Below, piece by piece: positions 1 to 8,450 of a stretch of 21,647 nt of DNA. This stretch comes from Fidelibacterota bacterium UBA2125 (GTDB lineage Bacteria; Fidelibacterota; Marinisomatia; Marinisomatales; S15-B10), in the NCBI GenBank assembly GCA_002329125.1, contig DCXX01000019.1, positions 1,384-23,030 of the forward strand, given 5' to 3'. A program made the translations under genes and the position numbers. Under the pieces are notes generated by a model. It saw nothing but the letters and a program-made list of their open reading frames with translations. It was not told where the DNA came from and ran no database searches. How positions within the stretch are numbered: the stretch's first letter is position 1; each line of letters begins with the position of its first letter.

Positions 1-900
1 GGAATGGTGGATGAAGAACTCAATTTTACTCATCTTGTTGTGGATGGAGACTCAGTTGAAGTGACCGATATTGAAGGGAGAAAAGAAGGAAAACTGATTT
101 CCCTGACAACAGTTCAAGCCCTGAAGTACGGTATCGCTGATGGTACTACTGAAACTTTTGAAGATGTTTTGGAACAGCTCGATTTGTCTGATGCCAAAGT
201 GGTGGACCTCACCGTCAACTGGTCGGAAAAGCTGGTCCGGTTTCTTACTGATCCAACGGTCAGTTCTCTTCTCATGACGCTGGGCTTTTTGGGGCTTCTG
301 TTCGAAATCCAGTCGCCTGGTTGGGGAATTCCAGGTACGGTGGGGCTCGTTTGCCTGAGTCTTTTCTTTGGTTCAACCTTTTTGACCGAACTGGCAACCA
401 TGACTGAATTACTGATCATCGGTGTGGGAATAGCTTTGATTTTGGTAGAAGTTCTGGTGATCCCGGGGTTTGGCTTGGTAGGTGTTTTGGGAGGAATAAC
501 CATAATGGGTGGTCTGTTTATGATGCTGTTGCCCGGTCATCCTCTTCCGACAGATATATCATCAGCTTCTTGGGGATTCACTATAGCGGTTATAGGTGGT
601 CTTATCGCTATTTACTTATTGGCGAAAGCTTTGATCAGGACAGAGTTCTGGAAGAAGATTACTTTACCGCTGAGCGAAAAAAGTTCAGAAGGTTACAGCA
701 CCTCTATTGGTTTGGAGGGTTTAGTTGGTCAGATGGGTATTGCCGCGTCTGACCTGCGACCCTCTGGTTGGGCTGTGGTAGGGGCAGAGAAGATCTTTGT
801 TGTGACAGAGGGAGAATTTGTTGAAAACGGTGATGACGTGCAGATTTTGTCCGTGGACGGTAATCGCATCGTTGTCAGAAAAGTTAATAATAAGGACTAG
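1..900 (+). CDS. NfeD-family membrane protein, C-terminal part (5' end outside window)
   Basis: This is the C-terminal part of a long-form NfeD protein. The family is a ClpP-class serine protease domain followed by membrane helices and a small NfeD C-terminal OB-fold, and it works with flotillin-like proteins at the membrane. The reading frame is open from base 1, so the start and the catalytic Ser/Lys region lie upstream. Counting from the Met at base 4, residues 1-80 look like the end of the ClpP-like domain. Residues about 85-215 hold four to five hydrophobic helices, with glycine-rich turns such as SPGWGIPGTVGL and IPGFGLVGVLGG that are typical of NfeD. Residues about 232-298 form the soluble OB-like domain (GLVGQMGIAASDLRPSG onward). 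The stop codon overlaps the AGGAGG that serves floA eight bases downstream, so the two are almost certainly co-transcribed. The family call is secure; which protein it cleaves cannot be seen here. Confidence 0.9.
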   Translation, partial: GMVDEELNFTHLVVDGDSVEVTDIEGRKEGKLISLTTVQALKYGIADGTTETFEDVLEQLDLSDAKVVDLTVNWSEKLVRFLTDPTVSSLLMTLGFLGLLFEIQSPGWGIPGTVGLVCLSLFFGSTFLTELATMTELLIIGVGIALILVEVLVIPGFGLVGVLGGITIMGGLFMMLLPGHPLPTDISSASWGFTIAVIGGLIAIYLLAKALIRTEFWKKITLPLSEKSSEGYSTSIGLEGLVGQMGIAASDLRPSGWAVVGAEKIFVVTEGEFVENGDDVQILSVDGNRIVVRKVNNKD

Positions 901-908
901 GAGGTAAC

Positions 909-1913
909 ATGTTCGGACCATTCATTCTTCTGGGAGTGATTCTTTTTGCGCTTCTAATTATCTTTTATTTTGTACCTCTCGGACTGTGGATACAGGCTAT
1001 TGTATCTGTGGGTTTGGGAACGATTACCATCGTTGATCTCATCAGGATGAGATTGCGAAAAATCCCGCCACGTCTAGTTGTAGATTCTATAATAAATCTT
1101 AACAAAGCTGGTCTTGAATCCATTTCTACGGGTATGATGGAGACACATTATCTTGCTGGAGGGAATGTGCCCAACGTCACCATTTCCCTTATTGCCGCAG
1201 ATAAAGCTCGAATCCCTCTCGATTTTACCACCTGTACCGCTATTGATCTCGCCGGGCGTGATGTGAAAGGGGCTGTAGAAACATCTGTTTATCCAAAAGT
1301 TATTGATGCACCTGTAGACGGTACACTGGCCGCGGTGGCCAAGGACGGTATTGAAGTTAAAGCCAGGGCTCGTGTAACGGTCCGGACAAACATTCCGGGT
1401 CTGGTGGGTGGTGCCACTGACGAAACAATCATTGCTCGAGTAGGAGAAGGAATTGTGAGTGCCATCGGTTCATCGGAGTCTTACAAAACTGTTCTAGAAA
1501 ATCCCGATTCCATCTCAAAATTTGTTCTTGAAAAAGGTCTCGATGCCGGCACTGCATTCGAGATTCTCAGTATTGATATTGCCGATGTGGATGTGGGGAA
1601 AAATGTGGGTGCTCATCTTCAGGCTGATCAGGCGGAGGCTGACTTGAGAGTTGCTCAGGCTCGTGCGGAAACCCGCCGTGCAATGGCTGTTGCAGAGGAA
1701 CAGGAGATGACCGCCAGGGTTGCTGAGATGCGTGCTAAGGTTGTTGAGGCTGAAGCTGAAGTGCCGAAAGCGATGGCTCAGGCATTTCGGGAAGGCAATC
1801 TCGGTATCATGGATTATTATTCCATGAAGAACATCCAGGCTGATACTGGTATGCGTGAATCTATTTCCGGTGGGAAAAAAGGCCCTGAGAGTGGTACTTC
1901 TGAAGATAACTGA
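909..1913 (+). CDS. floA: Flotillin-like protein FloA (UPF0365 family)
   Basis: FloA is a bacterial flotillin-like scaffold that anchors in the cytoplasmic membrane and organises membrane microdomains, typically encoded beside an NfeD partner. The 334-residue length matches the family. Residues about 4-40 are a hydrophobic hairpin or anchor. The SPFH-like core follows (IPPRLVVDSIINLNKAG, ARVTVRTNIPGLVGGATDET). Residues about 230-290 form an Ala/Glu-rich coiled coil with repeated EA-type motifs (QADQAEADLRVAQARAETRR). The MDYYSMKNIQADT-type segment near the C-terminus is characteristic. The ATG at 909 has AGGAGG at 899-904, an ideal Shine-Dalgarno sequence overlapping the nfeD stop codon. Gene order and spacing support an nfeD-floA operon that continues into the small gene at 1923. 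Confidence 0.96.
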   Translation: MFGPFILLGVILFALLIIFYFVPLGLWIQAIVSVGLGTITIVDLIRMRLRKIPPRLVVDSIINLNKAGLESISTGMMETHYLAGGNVPNVTISLIAADKARIPLDFTTCTAIDLAGRDVKGAVETSVYPKVIDAPVDGTLAAVAKDGIEVKARARVTVRTNIPGLVGGATDETIIARVGEGIVSAIGSSESYKTVLENPDSISKFVLEKGLDAGTAFEILSIDIADVDVGKNVGAHLQADQAEADLRVAQARAETRRAMAVAEEQEMTARVAEMRAKVVEAEAEVPKAMAQAFREGNLGIMDYYSMKNIQADTGMRESISGGKKGPESGTSEDN

Positions 1914-1922
1914 TAGCTAATT

Positions 1923-2426
1923 ATGGACATCAGCTATTGGATATTTATCCTCATTGCATACCTTGTCTCTCAATGGTTTAAGAGGCGTTTCCGCCGACCT
2001 GTGCCGGATGAAGTGGAACCTCAAGCGCCTCCAGGGAAACAGGAAATACCTGATTGGCTTCGTAACCTCGGCTTCGATGAATTTATTAAGGAGGCTGATG
2101 AAAAGGAGGAAGTTGAGGAATTATTTGAGCAGCTTGACGAAGAAGCTGAAGAAGCTGTTGAATTACAAGAACCTATTGAGGTGGTTGAGGAGGAGCCTTT
2201 ATCTCAATCAGAGCAACGTCCCGATCATGGTGAAGGCCCTCGGACCGAGCCAATCTGGAAAAGAGAACGGACGAGAGCGCCTGTTCCGACAATAAAGAGA
2301 TATGTTGCCCATCCTATCCTTCACTACTTTGACAGTCCGCAAAAACTCCAGAAAATCATCCTGATGCGAGAAATTCTGGGGTCGCCCAGAGCGAGGCAAC
2401 GACACCACTATAGTCCTTTTAATTAA
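1923..2426 (+). CDS. Small membrane-anchored acidic protein of the nfeD-floA operon
   Basis: I do not recognise a named family. The 167 residues divide clearly. Residues 4-18 are a hydrophobic helix (YWIFILIAYLVSQWF). They are followed by a basic patch (KRRFRR, 20-25), which by the positive-inside rule suggests an N-terminal anchor with the body in the cytoplasm. Residues 41-50 contain a short IPDWLRNLGF motif. Residues about 56-91 are strongly acidic and probably helical or coiled coil. Residues about 129-156 form a conserved-looking end (HPILHYFDSPQKLQKIILMREILGSPRA). Similar ILREILGPP-type tails occur in uncharacterised small proteins of FCB bacteria; that is memory, not a search. The gene starts 9 bases after floA and has no obvious Shine-Dalgarno sequence, so it may be translated by coupling. 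Its stop lies 3 bases from the convergent permease stop. A role as a FloA/NfeD partner is inferred from position only. Confidence 0.75.
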   Translation: MDISYWIFILIAYLVSQWFKRRFRRPVPDEVEPQAPPGKQEIPDWLRNLGFDEFIKEADEKEEVEELFEQLDEEAEEAVELQEPIEVVEEEPLSQSEQRPDHGEGPRTEPIWKRERTRAPVPTIKRYVAHPILHYFDSPQKLQKIILMREILGSPRARQRHHYSPFN

Positions 2427-2429
2427 GGA

Positions 2430-4622
2430 TTAAGCAAGGGCGCTTTCCTGACCTGAATCTCTGATAAACAGGCAGGTTGTCTCTACCTTCAAAGTTATGG
2501 TGTGCATCTCCCTCACACTTATTTCATCTGAAATGCCAAAGATGTTAATGTCCGCTGTTGGTCCATTTTTCAGACCATCAGGAAAAGTCCCTCTCAAAAC
2601 AATCTTTTCACAGTCCAGAGGTAATCGTCCACGTCTTGCAATGGCCTCAAGACCTATCTTTGCTTTTAAGATTTCTTCTTCATTTTCTACTATTTTCAAA
2701 AGCTTAAGATTGCCGTTCCAGTTTTTTTCCAGCTGAATAGCTGTAAGGATGGAGAGATTCCTGTTTGGTGATCCACTCCGTAGCCACATATTGATATCTT
2801 CCTCTCTTCCAAACCCCCGTTCCGGGTAATGATTCAAAACAATAATGCCGAGTTCCTCTCGCATGGCCATGGATATGAGTTGCTCCAGTCGGTCATCTTT
2901 CTCTGGATCATCGCTCATAGATAGAAACATTACATTGGGCGGCAAGGGCATTCCTTTTAGAGATTGGGTTACCACACTGATGCCGTGAAGGAAGTGATTT
3001 GCTTCAATGACAGTGGAGACGGCCAGTAACCCTTCTTTCCGTAGAGGTTCGATCAGATCCGTTAGATCATTCTCAAGTTTTTCTGATTTTTTGTTTGACT
3101 CTTCACTCTCCTCCGTCCGTTTGAGAATCTGTTGTACCAGTTGTCCCACCCTATGGCGAACGCCTTTTTCAAGAATCCTGACACTAAAGATTCTGACACT
3201 ACCTCGAGGAAAGATGATGTTGCGAATAAATTCGATCTTTTCTCTCCATGCGGCGGGTTCTTCCACCGGGACCATAAGGTTCGGTTTCCACGACTTGGGG
3301 CTGGAAGGGACACGGGCACCCATTCGCACAGCCCATTCTGCGATTGCTGTGAAGATACCCGAACGGACATCGCCCCAGGGTGCCTGATGACCCTGACGAA
3401 CAAGCAAAAGATAAACGGCGATGATAATTATGATAGCACTACCTGCAAAGAGTGGATTGATAAGAAACATGGCAATAGTGCACCAGACAAAACCGATGAA
3501 AGGGATAATAATGGGGACTTTAAAGGTGGGACGGTAACTTGAGATACCTATTCTTTTTTCAATAAAGACGACCAGGTTTATAGTTCCGTATGTGATGAGA
3601 AAAAACATGGTAAGAAGGGGTGCGATGGTATTGAGATCGCCGAATACAATGCCGAGACCGATGATAATACCAGTGACAAATATGGCAATGCGTGGTTCGC
3701 CGTTTTTACTCTGACTCCCTAGAAATTTTCCGAAAGGGAGTACTTTGTGCTGTCCCAGCGCCATGAGCGTTCTTGGTCCTCCCACAATGCTCCCTAGCGC
3801 CGAAGAGAGTGTGGCGCCCAGCACCGCCGCGAATACTACAGTGCGCCATTTTGATACATCGATCATCACCATATAACTGCCTCGCAGCGATTCGGACAGC
3901 ACACTGAAATTCATCCAGAATGCAAGGGCCACATAGACGACGAATGAAATGCCGATTGCACTAAGGATACCCACAGACAGAGACCGTTTGGGATCTTTCA
4001 GATCCCCTGACATAGCTGCCCCGGCTTCAATCCCTGTAACGGCGGGGAAAAAGATGGCAAAAACTGTCCAGAACGGGGCCGATTCAAAACCGCCCCAGAG
4101 CAACATCTGTCCTGCCCCGTCTCCTTTGCCCAGGAAAAATGAAACCAGCGATAAAGAAATCAGTACCATGATCAAGTATTGAAACTTCATGGCTACTTTG
4201 GCGCTGATGAGAGAAATGATCAAAAGGAATGCAAGAACAATGCCTGCCACATTTAGTGGTGGGTGATGCGGAAAGATGGCCATCCACGCCTCAGTGAAAC
4301 CTATGATGTACATGGCGCCCCCCAGCGCTTGAGACAAATAAAGTGGAATGCCAACAGCACCGCCAATTTCCAGACCCAGGGAGCGGGAGATGATAGCGTA
4401 GGATCCCCCGGGGCCAATCTTGATATTGGACGCCATGGAAGCGATAGCCAATCCAGTAGTGACGGTGACCAATTTTGCAAGAAGAATGATGACAAGTGCA
4501 CCGCCAAAGCCGGCGTTACCCACTACCCATCCCAGTCGGAGGTACATGATGGCGCCAAGGATTGTGAGGATGGTTGGTGTAAAGACACCTTCGAAGGTGC
4601 CGAATTTTTTTGAGGTGGCCAT
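2430..4622 (-). CDS. APC-superfamily permease, cation-chloride-cotransporter (SLC12)-like
   Basis: This is a secondary transporter of the amino acid-polyamine-organocation fold. The N-terminal segment FEGVFTPTILTILGAIMYLR at about residues 10-29, followed by a WVVG turn, closely matches the first helix of cation-chloride cotransporters. KIGPGGSYAIISRSLG at about 68-83 is the unwound-helix region typical of that group. About 12 membrane helices cover residues 15-410. A cytoplasmic domain of roughly 300 residues follows, with a charged, probably coiled segment (RTEESEESNKKSEKLEND), which resembles the C-terminal domain of SLC12 proteins. At 730 residues it is far longer than a simple amino acid permease. 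The likely substrates are Na+ or K+ with Cl-, but bacterial members are little characterised and an amino acid substrate cannot be excluded. The start at 4622 lacks a strong ribosome binding site. It is the last gene of the minus-strand run, 28 bases after coaE. Confidence 0.85.
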   Translation of the reverse strand: MATSKKFGTFEGVFTPTILTILGAIMYLRLGWVVGNAGFGGALVIILLAKLVTVTTGLAIASMASNIKIGPGGSYAIISRSLGLEIGGAVGIPLYLSQALGGAMYIIGFTEAWMAIFPHHPPLNVAGIVLAFLLIISLISAKVAMKFQYLIMVLISLSLVSFFLGKGDGAGQMLLWGGFESAPFWTVFAIFFPAVTGIEAGAAMSGDLKDPKRSLSVGILSAIGISFVVYVALAFWMNFSVLSESLRGSYMVMIDVSKWRTVVFAAVLGATLSSALGSIVGGPRTLMALGQHKVLPFGKFLGSQSKNGEPRIAIFVTGIIIGLGIVFGDLNTIAPLLTMFFLITYGTINLVVFIEKRIGISSYRPTFKVPIIIPFIGFVWCTIAMFLINPLFAGSAIIIIIAVYLLLVRQGHQAPWGDVRSGIFTAIAEWAVRMGARVPSSPKSWKPNLMVPVEEPAAWREKIEFIRNIIFPRGSVRIFSVRILEKGVRHRVGQLVQQILKRTEESEESNKKSEKLENDLTDLIEPLRKEGLLAVSTVIEANHFLHGISVVTQSLKGMPLPPNVMFLSMSDDPEKDDRLEQLISMAMREELGIIVLNHYPERGFGREEDINMWLRSGSPNRNLSILTAIQLEKNWNGNLKLLKIVENEEEILKAKIGLEAIARRGRLPLDCEKIVLRGTFPDGLKNGPTADINIFGISDEISVREMHTITLKVETTCLFIRDSGQESALA

Positions 4623-4650
4623 CAGAGGGTAGTGCAGACGGCAGTGGCGG

Positions 4651-5244
4651 TCAGGTTATCTCCTGATAAATTTTATCCACCTGTTTTGAGAGGTGTTCCT
4701 GATCACCATTGTTATCGATAACAAAATCGGCCATCTGCACTTTCGACTCCTCCGGCAATTGGAGGTCCATCCGCTGCTGAATATCTTCTCTTGTGAGTGT
4801 TCCCCGTTGAAGGGCTCGGTTCATCCGGGAACCGTACTGAACTGAAACGACAATAACATAGTCCAGGTGTTGATCGAGCCCCGATTCGTAGATAAGGGCC
4901 GCATCAACCACAAAAAGAGTCGCGGCATCTTTTTTCTTTACCTGATCATACCGCTTATCGATAGCGTCGAAAACGTACGGGTGAATAATAGCATTCAGTA
5001 CAGATTGATTTTCCTCGTTGGAAAAAGCAACTCTCGCAAGCTTCTTTGGATTGATGGAGTTGTCGGGATCCATGACGTCTGTACCAAACTCATCCCGAAG
5101 ATCGTCTTGGATCTTTTCATTTTTTTTAAGAATCTGTTTAGCTTCTTCGTCGGCGTCAAAAATGTAGGCGCCCAGCTTTGCCATTCGTTTGCTTGCGGCA
5201 CTCTTGCCGGAGCCGATGCCGCCGGTTATTCCTACCTTCAGCAT
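4651..5244 (-). CDS. coaE: Dephospho-CoA kinase
   Basis: CoaE phosphorylates the 3'-hydroxyl of dephospho-CoA with ATP, the last step of coenzyme A synthesis, in the cytoplasm. The 197-residue length is normal. The P-loop GGIGSGKS is at residues 8-15. The substrate-binding FDAD motif is at 29-32, followed by the KLARVAFSNEE and NAIIHPYVF segments, where HP is a family signature. The start ATG (5242-5244) shares one base with the adk stop in a TAATG overlap. GGAGG is 4 bases upstream inside adk (complement of 5249-5253), which fixes the start and implies translational coupling. Its position after adk and nucleoside salvage genes groups ATP-using small-molecule kinases, but no pathway link is needed. 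Confidence 0.95.
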   Translation of the reverse strand: MLKVGITGGIGSGKSAASKRMAKLGAYIFDADEEAKQILKKNEKIQDDLRDEFGTDVMDPDNSINPKKLARVAFSNEENQSVLNAIIHPYVFDAIDKRYDQVKKKDAATLFVVDAALIYESGLDQHLDYVIVVSVQYGSRMNRALQRGTLTREDIQQRMDLQLPEESKVQMADFVIDNNGDQEHLSKQVDKIYQEIT

Positions 5245-5253
5245 TATTCCTCC
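5242..5253 (-). promoter_or_regulatory. adk/coaE stop-start overlap with Shine-Dalgarno
   Basis: On the minus strand the bases read GGAGGAATAATG: a GGAGG, a four-base spacer containing the end of the adk stop, and the coaE ATG sharing one base with that stop. This decides the coaE start and signals translational coupling. The same twelve bases recur at the tdk/nupC junction. Confidence 0.85.
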
Positions 5254-5903
5254 AGAATGTTGTTGATGAGATACTTATCAATCCTCTCAGCTACCTCATG
5301 GACGGATCCCACACCGTCAACTCGTCTGAGCAGTGCTTTGCTTTCATAATAGTTCACCAGCGGTTCGGTCTGTTCCTCGTAGACATCCAGCCGCTTCTGA
5401 ATAACTTCCGGTTTGTCGTCATTTCGCTGAAACAGTTCACCGCCGCAGTCATCGCACTGATCGCTCACTTTCGGTGGAGAGAAAATGAGATTAATGATTT
5501 TGCCACAGTCTGGACAGGTGCGGCGGCTTGAGAGTCGCTCTACCAGTACAGTGTCATCTCCTTCAAGAGAGATAACATGATCAATGGATTGCCCCAGTTC
5601 CTTAAATAGTTTTCTCAAACCTTCCGCCTGGGGCACCGTTCTGGGGAAGCCGTCAAAGATGTAGCCACTGGCGGTGTCATCCTCTCTCAAGCGCTCGTTC
5701 ACCATGCCGAGGACAACATCGTCAGGAACGAGTTTTCCTTTGTCCATAAAACTTTTCGCGAGAGTTCCCAAGTCGGTCTTTCTGCTGATAGCTGATCTGA
5801 ACATATCGCCTGTAGAGAGGTGCGCCAAAGAATGCCGTTCAGCCAGAAGTTTCGCCTGAGTCCCTTTGCCTATGCCCGGCGGTCCCAGGAAAATCAATTT
5901 CAT
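5244..5903 (-). CDS. adk: Adenylate kinase (long, zinc-lid type)
   Basis: Adenylate kinase interconverts ATP plus AMP with two ADP and balances the adenylate pool. At 219 residues it is the long form. The P-loop GPPGIGKGT is at residues 7-15. The AMP-binding HLSTGDMFR segment is at 28-36 and DGFPRT at 84-89. The LID domain carries four cysteines at 130, 133, 150 and 153 (CPDC and CDDC), the structural zinc site found in many Gram-positive and some Gram-negative enzymes. The P-loop has Ile where Ala is usual (GPPGAGKGT), a conservative change. The gene lies 18 bases downstream of nupC and overlaps coaE by one base, so it belongs to the salvage operon. Confidence 0.97.
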   Translation of the reverse strand: MKLIFLGPPGIGKGTQAKLLAERHSLAHLSTGDMFRSAISRKTDLGTLAKSFMDKGKLVPDDVVLGMVNERLREDDTASGYIFDGFPRTVPQAEGLRKLFKELGQSIDHVISLEGDDTVLVERLSSRRTCPDCGKIINLIFSPPKVSDQCDDCGGELFQRNDDKPEVIQKRLDVYEEQTEPLVNYYESKALLRRVDGVGSVHEVAERIDKYLINNILEE

Positions 5904-5921
5904 AACCTTGTCCGCCCCATC

Positions 5922-7139
5922 TTAAACAATGATCCCGGCCAGTGTTGCTGTAAGCCAGGAAGCCAGTGCCCCGGCTATCATCGCCTTCATTCCAATTTTC
6001 GCCAAATCTTTTCTTCTGCTCGGTGCAATACCGCCGATGCCGCCCAGCTGGATCCCGATGGATGCAAAGTTTGCAAACCCGCATAACGCATAACTGGCAA
6101 TGATCGCTGTCCGGTCCGAGATAGCATTTTCAGCCCGAAGCTGGCTGAGATCGGTAAATGCGATCAGTTCCGTGAGAACAATTTTTTCGCCCATGAGCTG
6201 TCCGAGAATACCCGCTTCCGACCAGGGTGCACCCATGGTCCAGGCCAGAGGCTGAAAAAGCCATCCGAGAATTTGCTGTATGGTTAGATCAACAAACCCA
6301 AGTATTCCATTTACCATAGCAATAAATGCGACAAAAGCGACCAGCATAGCGCCCACATTCACAGCAAGTTTTACTCCATCCGTGGCGCCGCGGGAGAGCG
6401 CTTCCATGGCGTTGTCATCAGGCCTTTCAACTTCAATTCGGAGGTCGCCAAGTGTCTCCGACTCTTCTGTTTCCGGGAAAATGATCTTTGCCATCACCAG
6501 GGCTGCTGGGGCACTCATGATGGAAGCGGCCATGAGATGCCCCGCGATTCCGGGTATGTTGCTCAGCATGGCCACGTAGATGGCCATGACGCCGCCGGCT
6601 ACGGTGGCGAACCCTCCCGTCATCACTGCCATAAGCTCTGACATGGTCATTTGGTTGATAAACGGCCTTACCATGAGGGGAGATTCCGTTTGCCCCACAA
6701 AAATATTTGCAGATACACTCAATGTTTCTGAACCGCTTGTACCCATTGTTTTTTGTACAGTGACGGCAATCCACCGGATCACCCGCTGCATGATGCCAAA
6801 ATGATAAAGCAGCGCCATGAGAGAGGAGAAAAAGATAATGGTGGGAAGAATCCTGAATGCAAAGTTCATGAGTGGGCCCTCAACAACGCCGGTGCTATAC
6901 GATTTGAACAGAAAATCGCTGCCGGCATCGGAAAAGCTTAACAGTTTTAAAAAAATTCTGTCCACCGCAGAAAAGAACGGCTGACCGATGGGTGTCTTCA
7001 GGATAAATAGTGCAAAGAAGAGTTGTAGCCCAAGTCCCCATAGGACGGTTCGTTTCGAAATGGCTCCGCGGTTGTTGGACATTCCGTAGGCGATAGCGAG
7101 CAACACAACAGCACCGATAATTCCTGTGAATCTATCCAT
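5922..7139 (-). CDS. nupC: NupC-type concentrative nucleoside transporter (CNT family)
   Basis: CNT proteins import nucleosides across the cytoplasmic membrane, driven by Na+ or H+ gradients. The 405-residue length fits bacterial members. The nucleoside- and ion-binding signature GQTESP is at residues 149-154, preceded by the GSETLSVSANIFV segment. The second half carries the conserved SYALCGFANFASIGIQLGG segment near residues 350-370. Hydrophobic helices run throughout. Its ATG overlaps the tdk stop by one base (TAATG), with GGAGG 4 bases upstream inside tdk, so transporter and thymidine kinase are translationally coupled. That makes nucleoside import followed by phosphorylation a coherent function. 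Whether purine or pyrimidine nucleosides are preferred cannot be read with confidence. The neighbours Tdk and Udk favour pyrimidines. Confidence 0.93.
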   Translation of the reverse strand: MDRFTGIIGAVVLLAIAYGMSNNRGAISKRTVLWGLGLQLFFALFILKTPIGQPFFSAVDRIFLKLLSFSDAGSDFLFKSYSTGVVEGPLMNFAFRILPTIIFFSSLMALLYHFGIMQRVIRWIAVTVQKTMGTSGSETLSVSANIFVGQTESPLMVRPFINQMTMSELMAVMTGGFATVAGGVMAIYVAMLSNIPGIAGHLMAASIMSAPAALVMAKIIFPETEESETLGDLRIEVERPDDNAMEALSRGATDGVKLAVNVGAMLVAFVAFIAMVNGILGFVDLTIQQILGWLFQPLAWTMGAPWSEAGILGQLMGEKIVLTELIAFTDLSQLRAENAISDRTAIIASYALCGFANFASIGIQLGGIGGIAPSRRKDLAKIGMKAMIAGALASWLTATLAGIIV

Positions 7140-7148
7140 TATTCCTCC
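7137..7148 (-). promoter_or_regulatory. tdk/nupC stop-start overlap with Shine-Dalgarno
   Basis: The twelve bases GGAGGAATAATG place the nupC start on the last base of the tdk stop, with GGAGG four bases upstream. The match to the adk/coaE junction is exact. It implies reinitiation by ribosomes finishing tdk. Confidence 0.85.
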
Positions 7149-7702
7149 GGTGGTTCATAGCACTTTCGGCATCGCGCTTCGTATTTATCTTTTTCACCAA
7201 TAACGACCCGGTCCGTTTCTCGACTGAGTCTTTGGGTATAGTTAGCGGGGTTTCCGCAGACCACACAGATGGCAAGTGTCTTGGTGATATATTCTGCTTC
7301 GGACAAAAGGCCGGGCATGGGACCGAACGGTTCGCCACGGTAGTCCTTATCCAGGCCGGCGACGATGACGCGCTTTTTCTGATCGGCCAGCTTTTTACAG
7401 ATATTAATGAGTGTGCCATCAAAAAACTGTGCTTCATCTATTCCCACAACTTCATCTTGCGATGTTTTCTTGATAATTTCTTCCGCCGATTCAACGATTT
7501 GAGATTCCATCCGAAGATCGGAATGGGAAACGATGTGGTCTTCACTGAATCTGGTATCTACTTTGGGTTTAAATATTCCCACTGCCTGCCTTGCAATCTG
7601 GGCACGGCGAAGACGCCTAATCAACTCTTCTGTCTTGCCGCTGAACATACTTCCACAAATCACTTCAATCCAGCCTGATTCTCTGGGACTTGTAGTAGGC
7701 AT
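7139..7702 (-). CDS. tdk: Thymidine kinase (type II)
   Basis: Thymidine kinase phosphorylates thymidine and deoxyuridine to the monophosphates in the salvage pathway. The 187-residue length is typical of the type II, TK1-like tetrameric enzyme. The P-loop GSMFSGKT is at residues 17-24 and the Walker B-type IDEAQFF at 88-94. The lasso and zinc site uses cysteines 146, 149, 178 and 181. A YRGEPFGPMP segment at 121-130 belongs to the substrate loop. The start at 7702 has only a weak upstream purine run and lies 50 bases after udk. Its stop overlaps the nupC start. Confidence 0.96.
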   Translation of the reverse strand: MPTTSPRESGWIEVICGSMFSGKTEELIRRLRRAQIARQAVGIFKPKVDTRFSEDHIVSHSDLRMESQIVESAEEIIKKTSQDEVVGIDEAQFFDGTLINICKKLADQKKRVIVAGLDKDYRGEPFGPMPGLLSEAEYITKTLAICVVCGNPANYTQRLSRETDRVVIGEKDKYEARCRKCYEPPEE

Positions 7703-7752
7703 TTATTTGAAAAAGTGATGCGTCATTGGCGGACACCAAACAGTTGTTAATC

Positions 7753-8388
7753 TTAGTTGTTCGGCATCTTCTCCTTAAGCAGTGTCTGAATTTTTGTTTG
7801 GATAAGATCCACAGCCACAGAATTATCGCCCCCTTTGGGCAATATAATATCTGCATATTTCTTCGTTATTTCCACAAATTCTTCATGCATGGGACGAACT
7901 GTATTCATGTATTGTTCAATCACATCTTCCATGGTTCGGCTTCGTTCATTAATGTCCCGCTGAAGCCTACGGATGAACCTGACATCTGCATCTGTCTCCA
8001 CATAAATTTTGATATCCATCTTGTCCCTAATTTGTTGATGAGTCAGTACCATGGTCCCTTCTAGTATGAGAATCGGGCGGGGATCCAGTTGTTTTTTTAT
8101 CGGCGTTCTTGTATGAGTGGAAAAATTGTAGACAGGCATTTCCACCGGGTCATCATTAAGTAAAATTTCTAAATGTTTTGTAAGGAGATCAAAATCCAGG
8201 GCTTCCGGGTGGTCAAAATTGGTTCTGGCCCGCTCTTGAGATGTTTGGTGACTTAAATCCCTGTAATAGGAATCCTGTCTAATAATGGCAATTTCGTCCT
8301 TATTAAATTTATCGAGGAGATTATTAGATAAAACCGTTTTCCCAGAGCCTGTGCCACCACCTATTCCAAGTAGGACATTATTAGTCAT
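7753..8388 (-). CDS. udk: Uridine kinase (uridine/cytidine kinase)
   Basis: Udk phosphorylates uridine and cytidine to UMP and CMP using ATP or GTP. The 211-residue length matches the bacterial family. The P-loop GGTGSGKT is at residues 11-18. The family motifs RQDSYYRD and NFDHPEALDFDLL follow, then the substrate-binding YNFSTHTR region and ILEGTMVL. RRLQRDINERSRTMEDVIEQ is the characteristic lid helix. It is the first clear salvage gene of the minus-strand run, upstream of tdk and nupC. No strong Shine-Dalgarno sequence is visible before the ATG at 8388. The coding sequence is visibly more AT-rich than adk and nupC but less so than its upstream neighbour. Confidence 0.96.
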   Translation of the reverse strand: MTNNVLLGIGGGTGSGKTVLSNNLLDKFNKDEIAIIRQDSYYRDLSHQTSQERARTNFDHPEALDFDLLTKHLEILLNDDPVEMPVYNFSTHTRTPIKKQLDPRPILILEGTMVLTHQQIRDKMDIKIYVETDADVRFIRRLQRDINERSRTMEDVIEQYMNTVRPMHEEFVEITKKYADIILPKGGDNSVAVDLIQTKIQTLLKEKMPNN

Positions 8389-8450
8389 CTTAGTTGATTT
8401 TCAAAAGGACGCGATTTCAGAAAAGTTTGGCAATAGATCGCGATTTTTGA

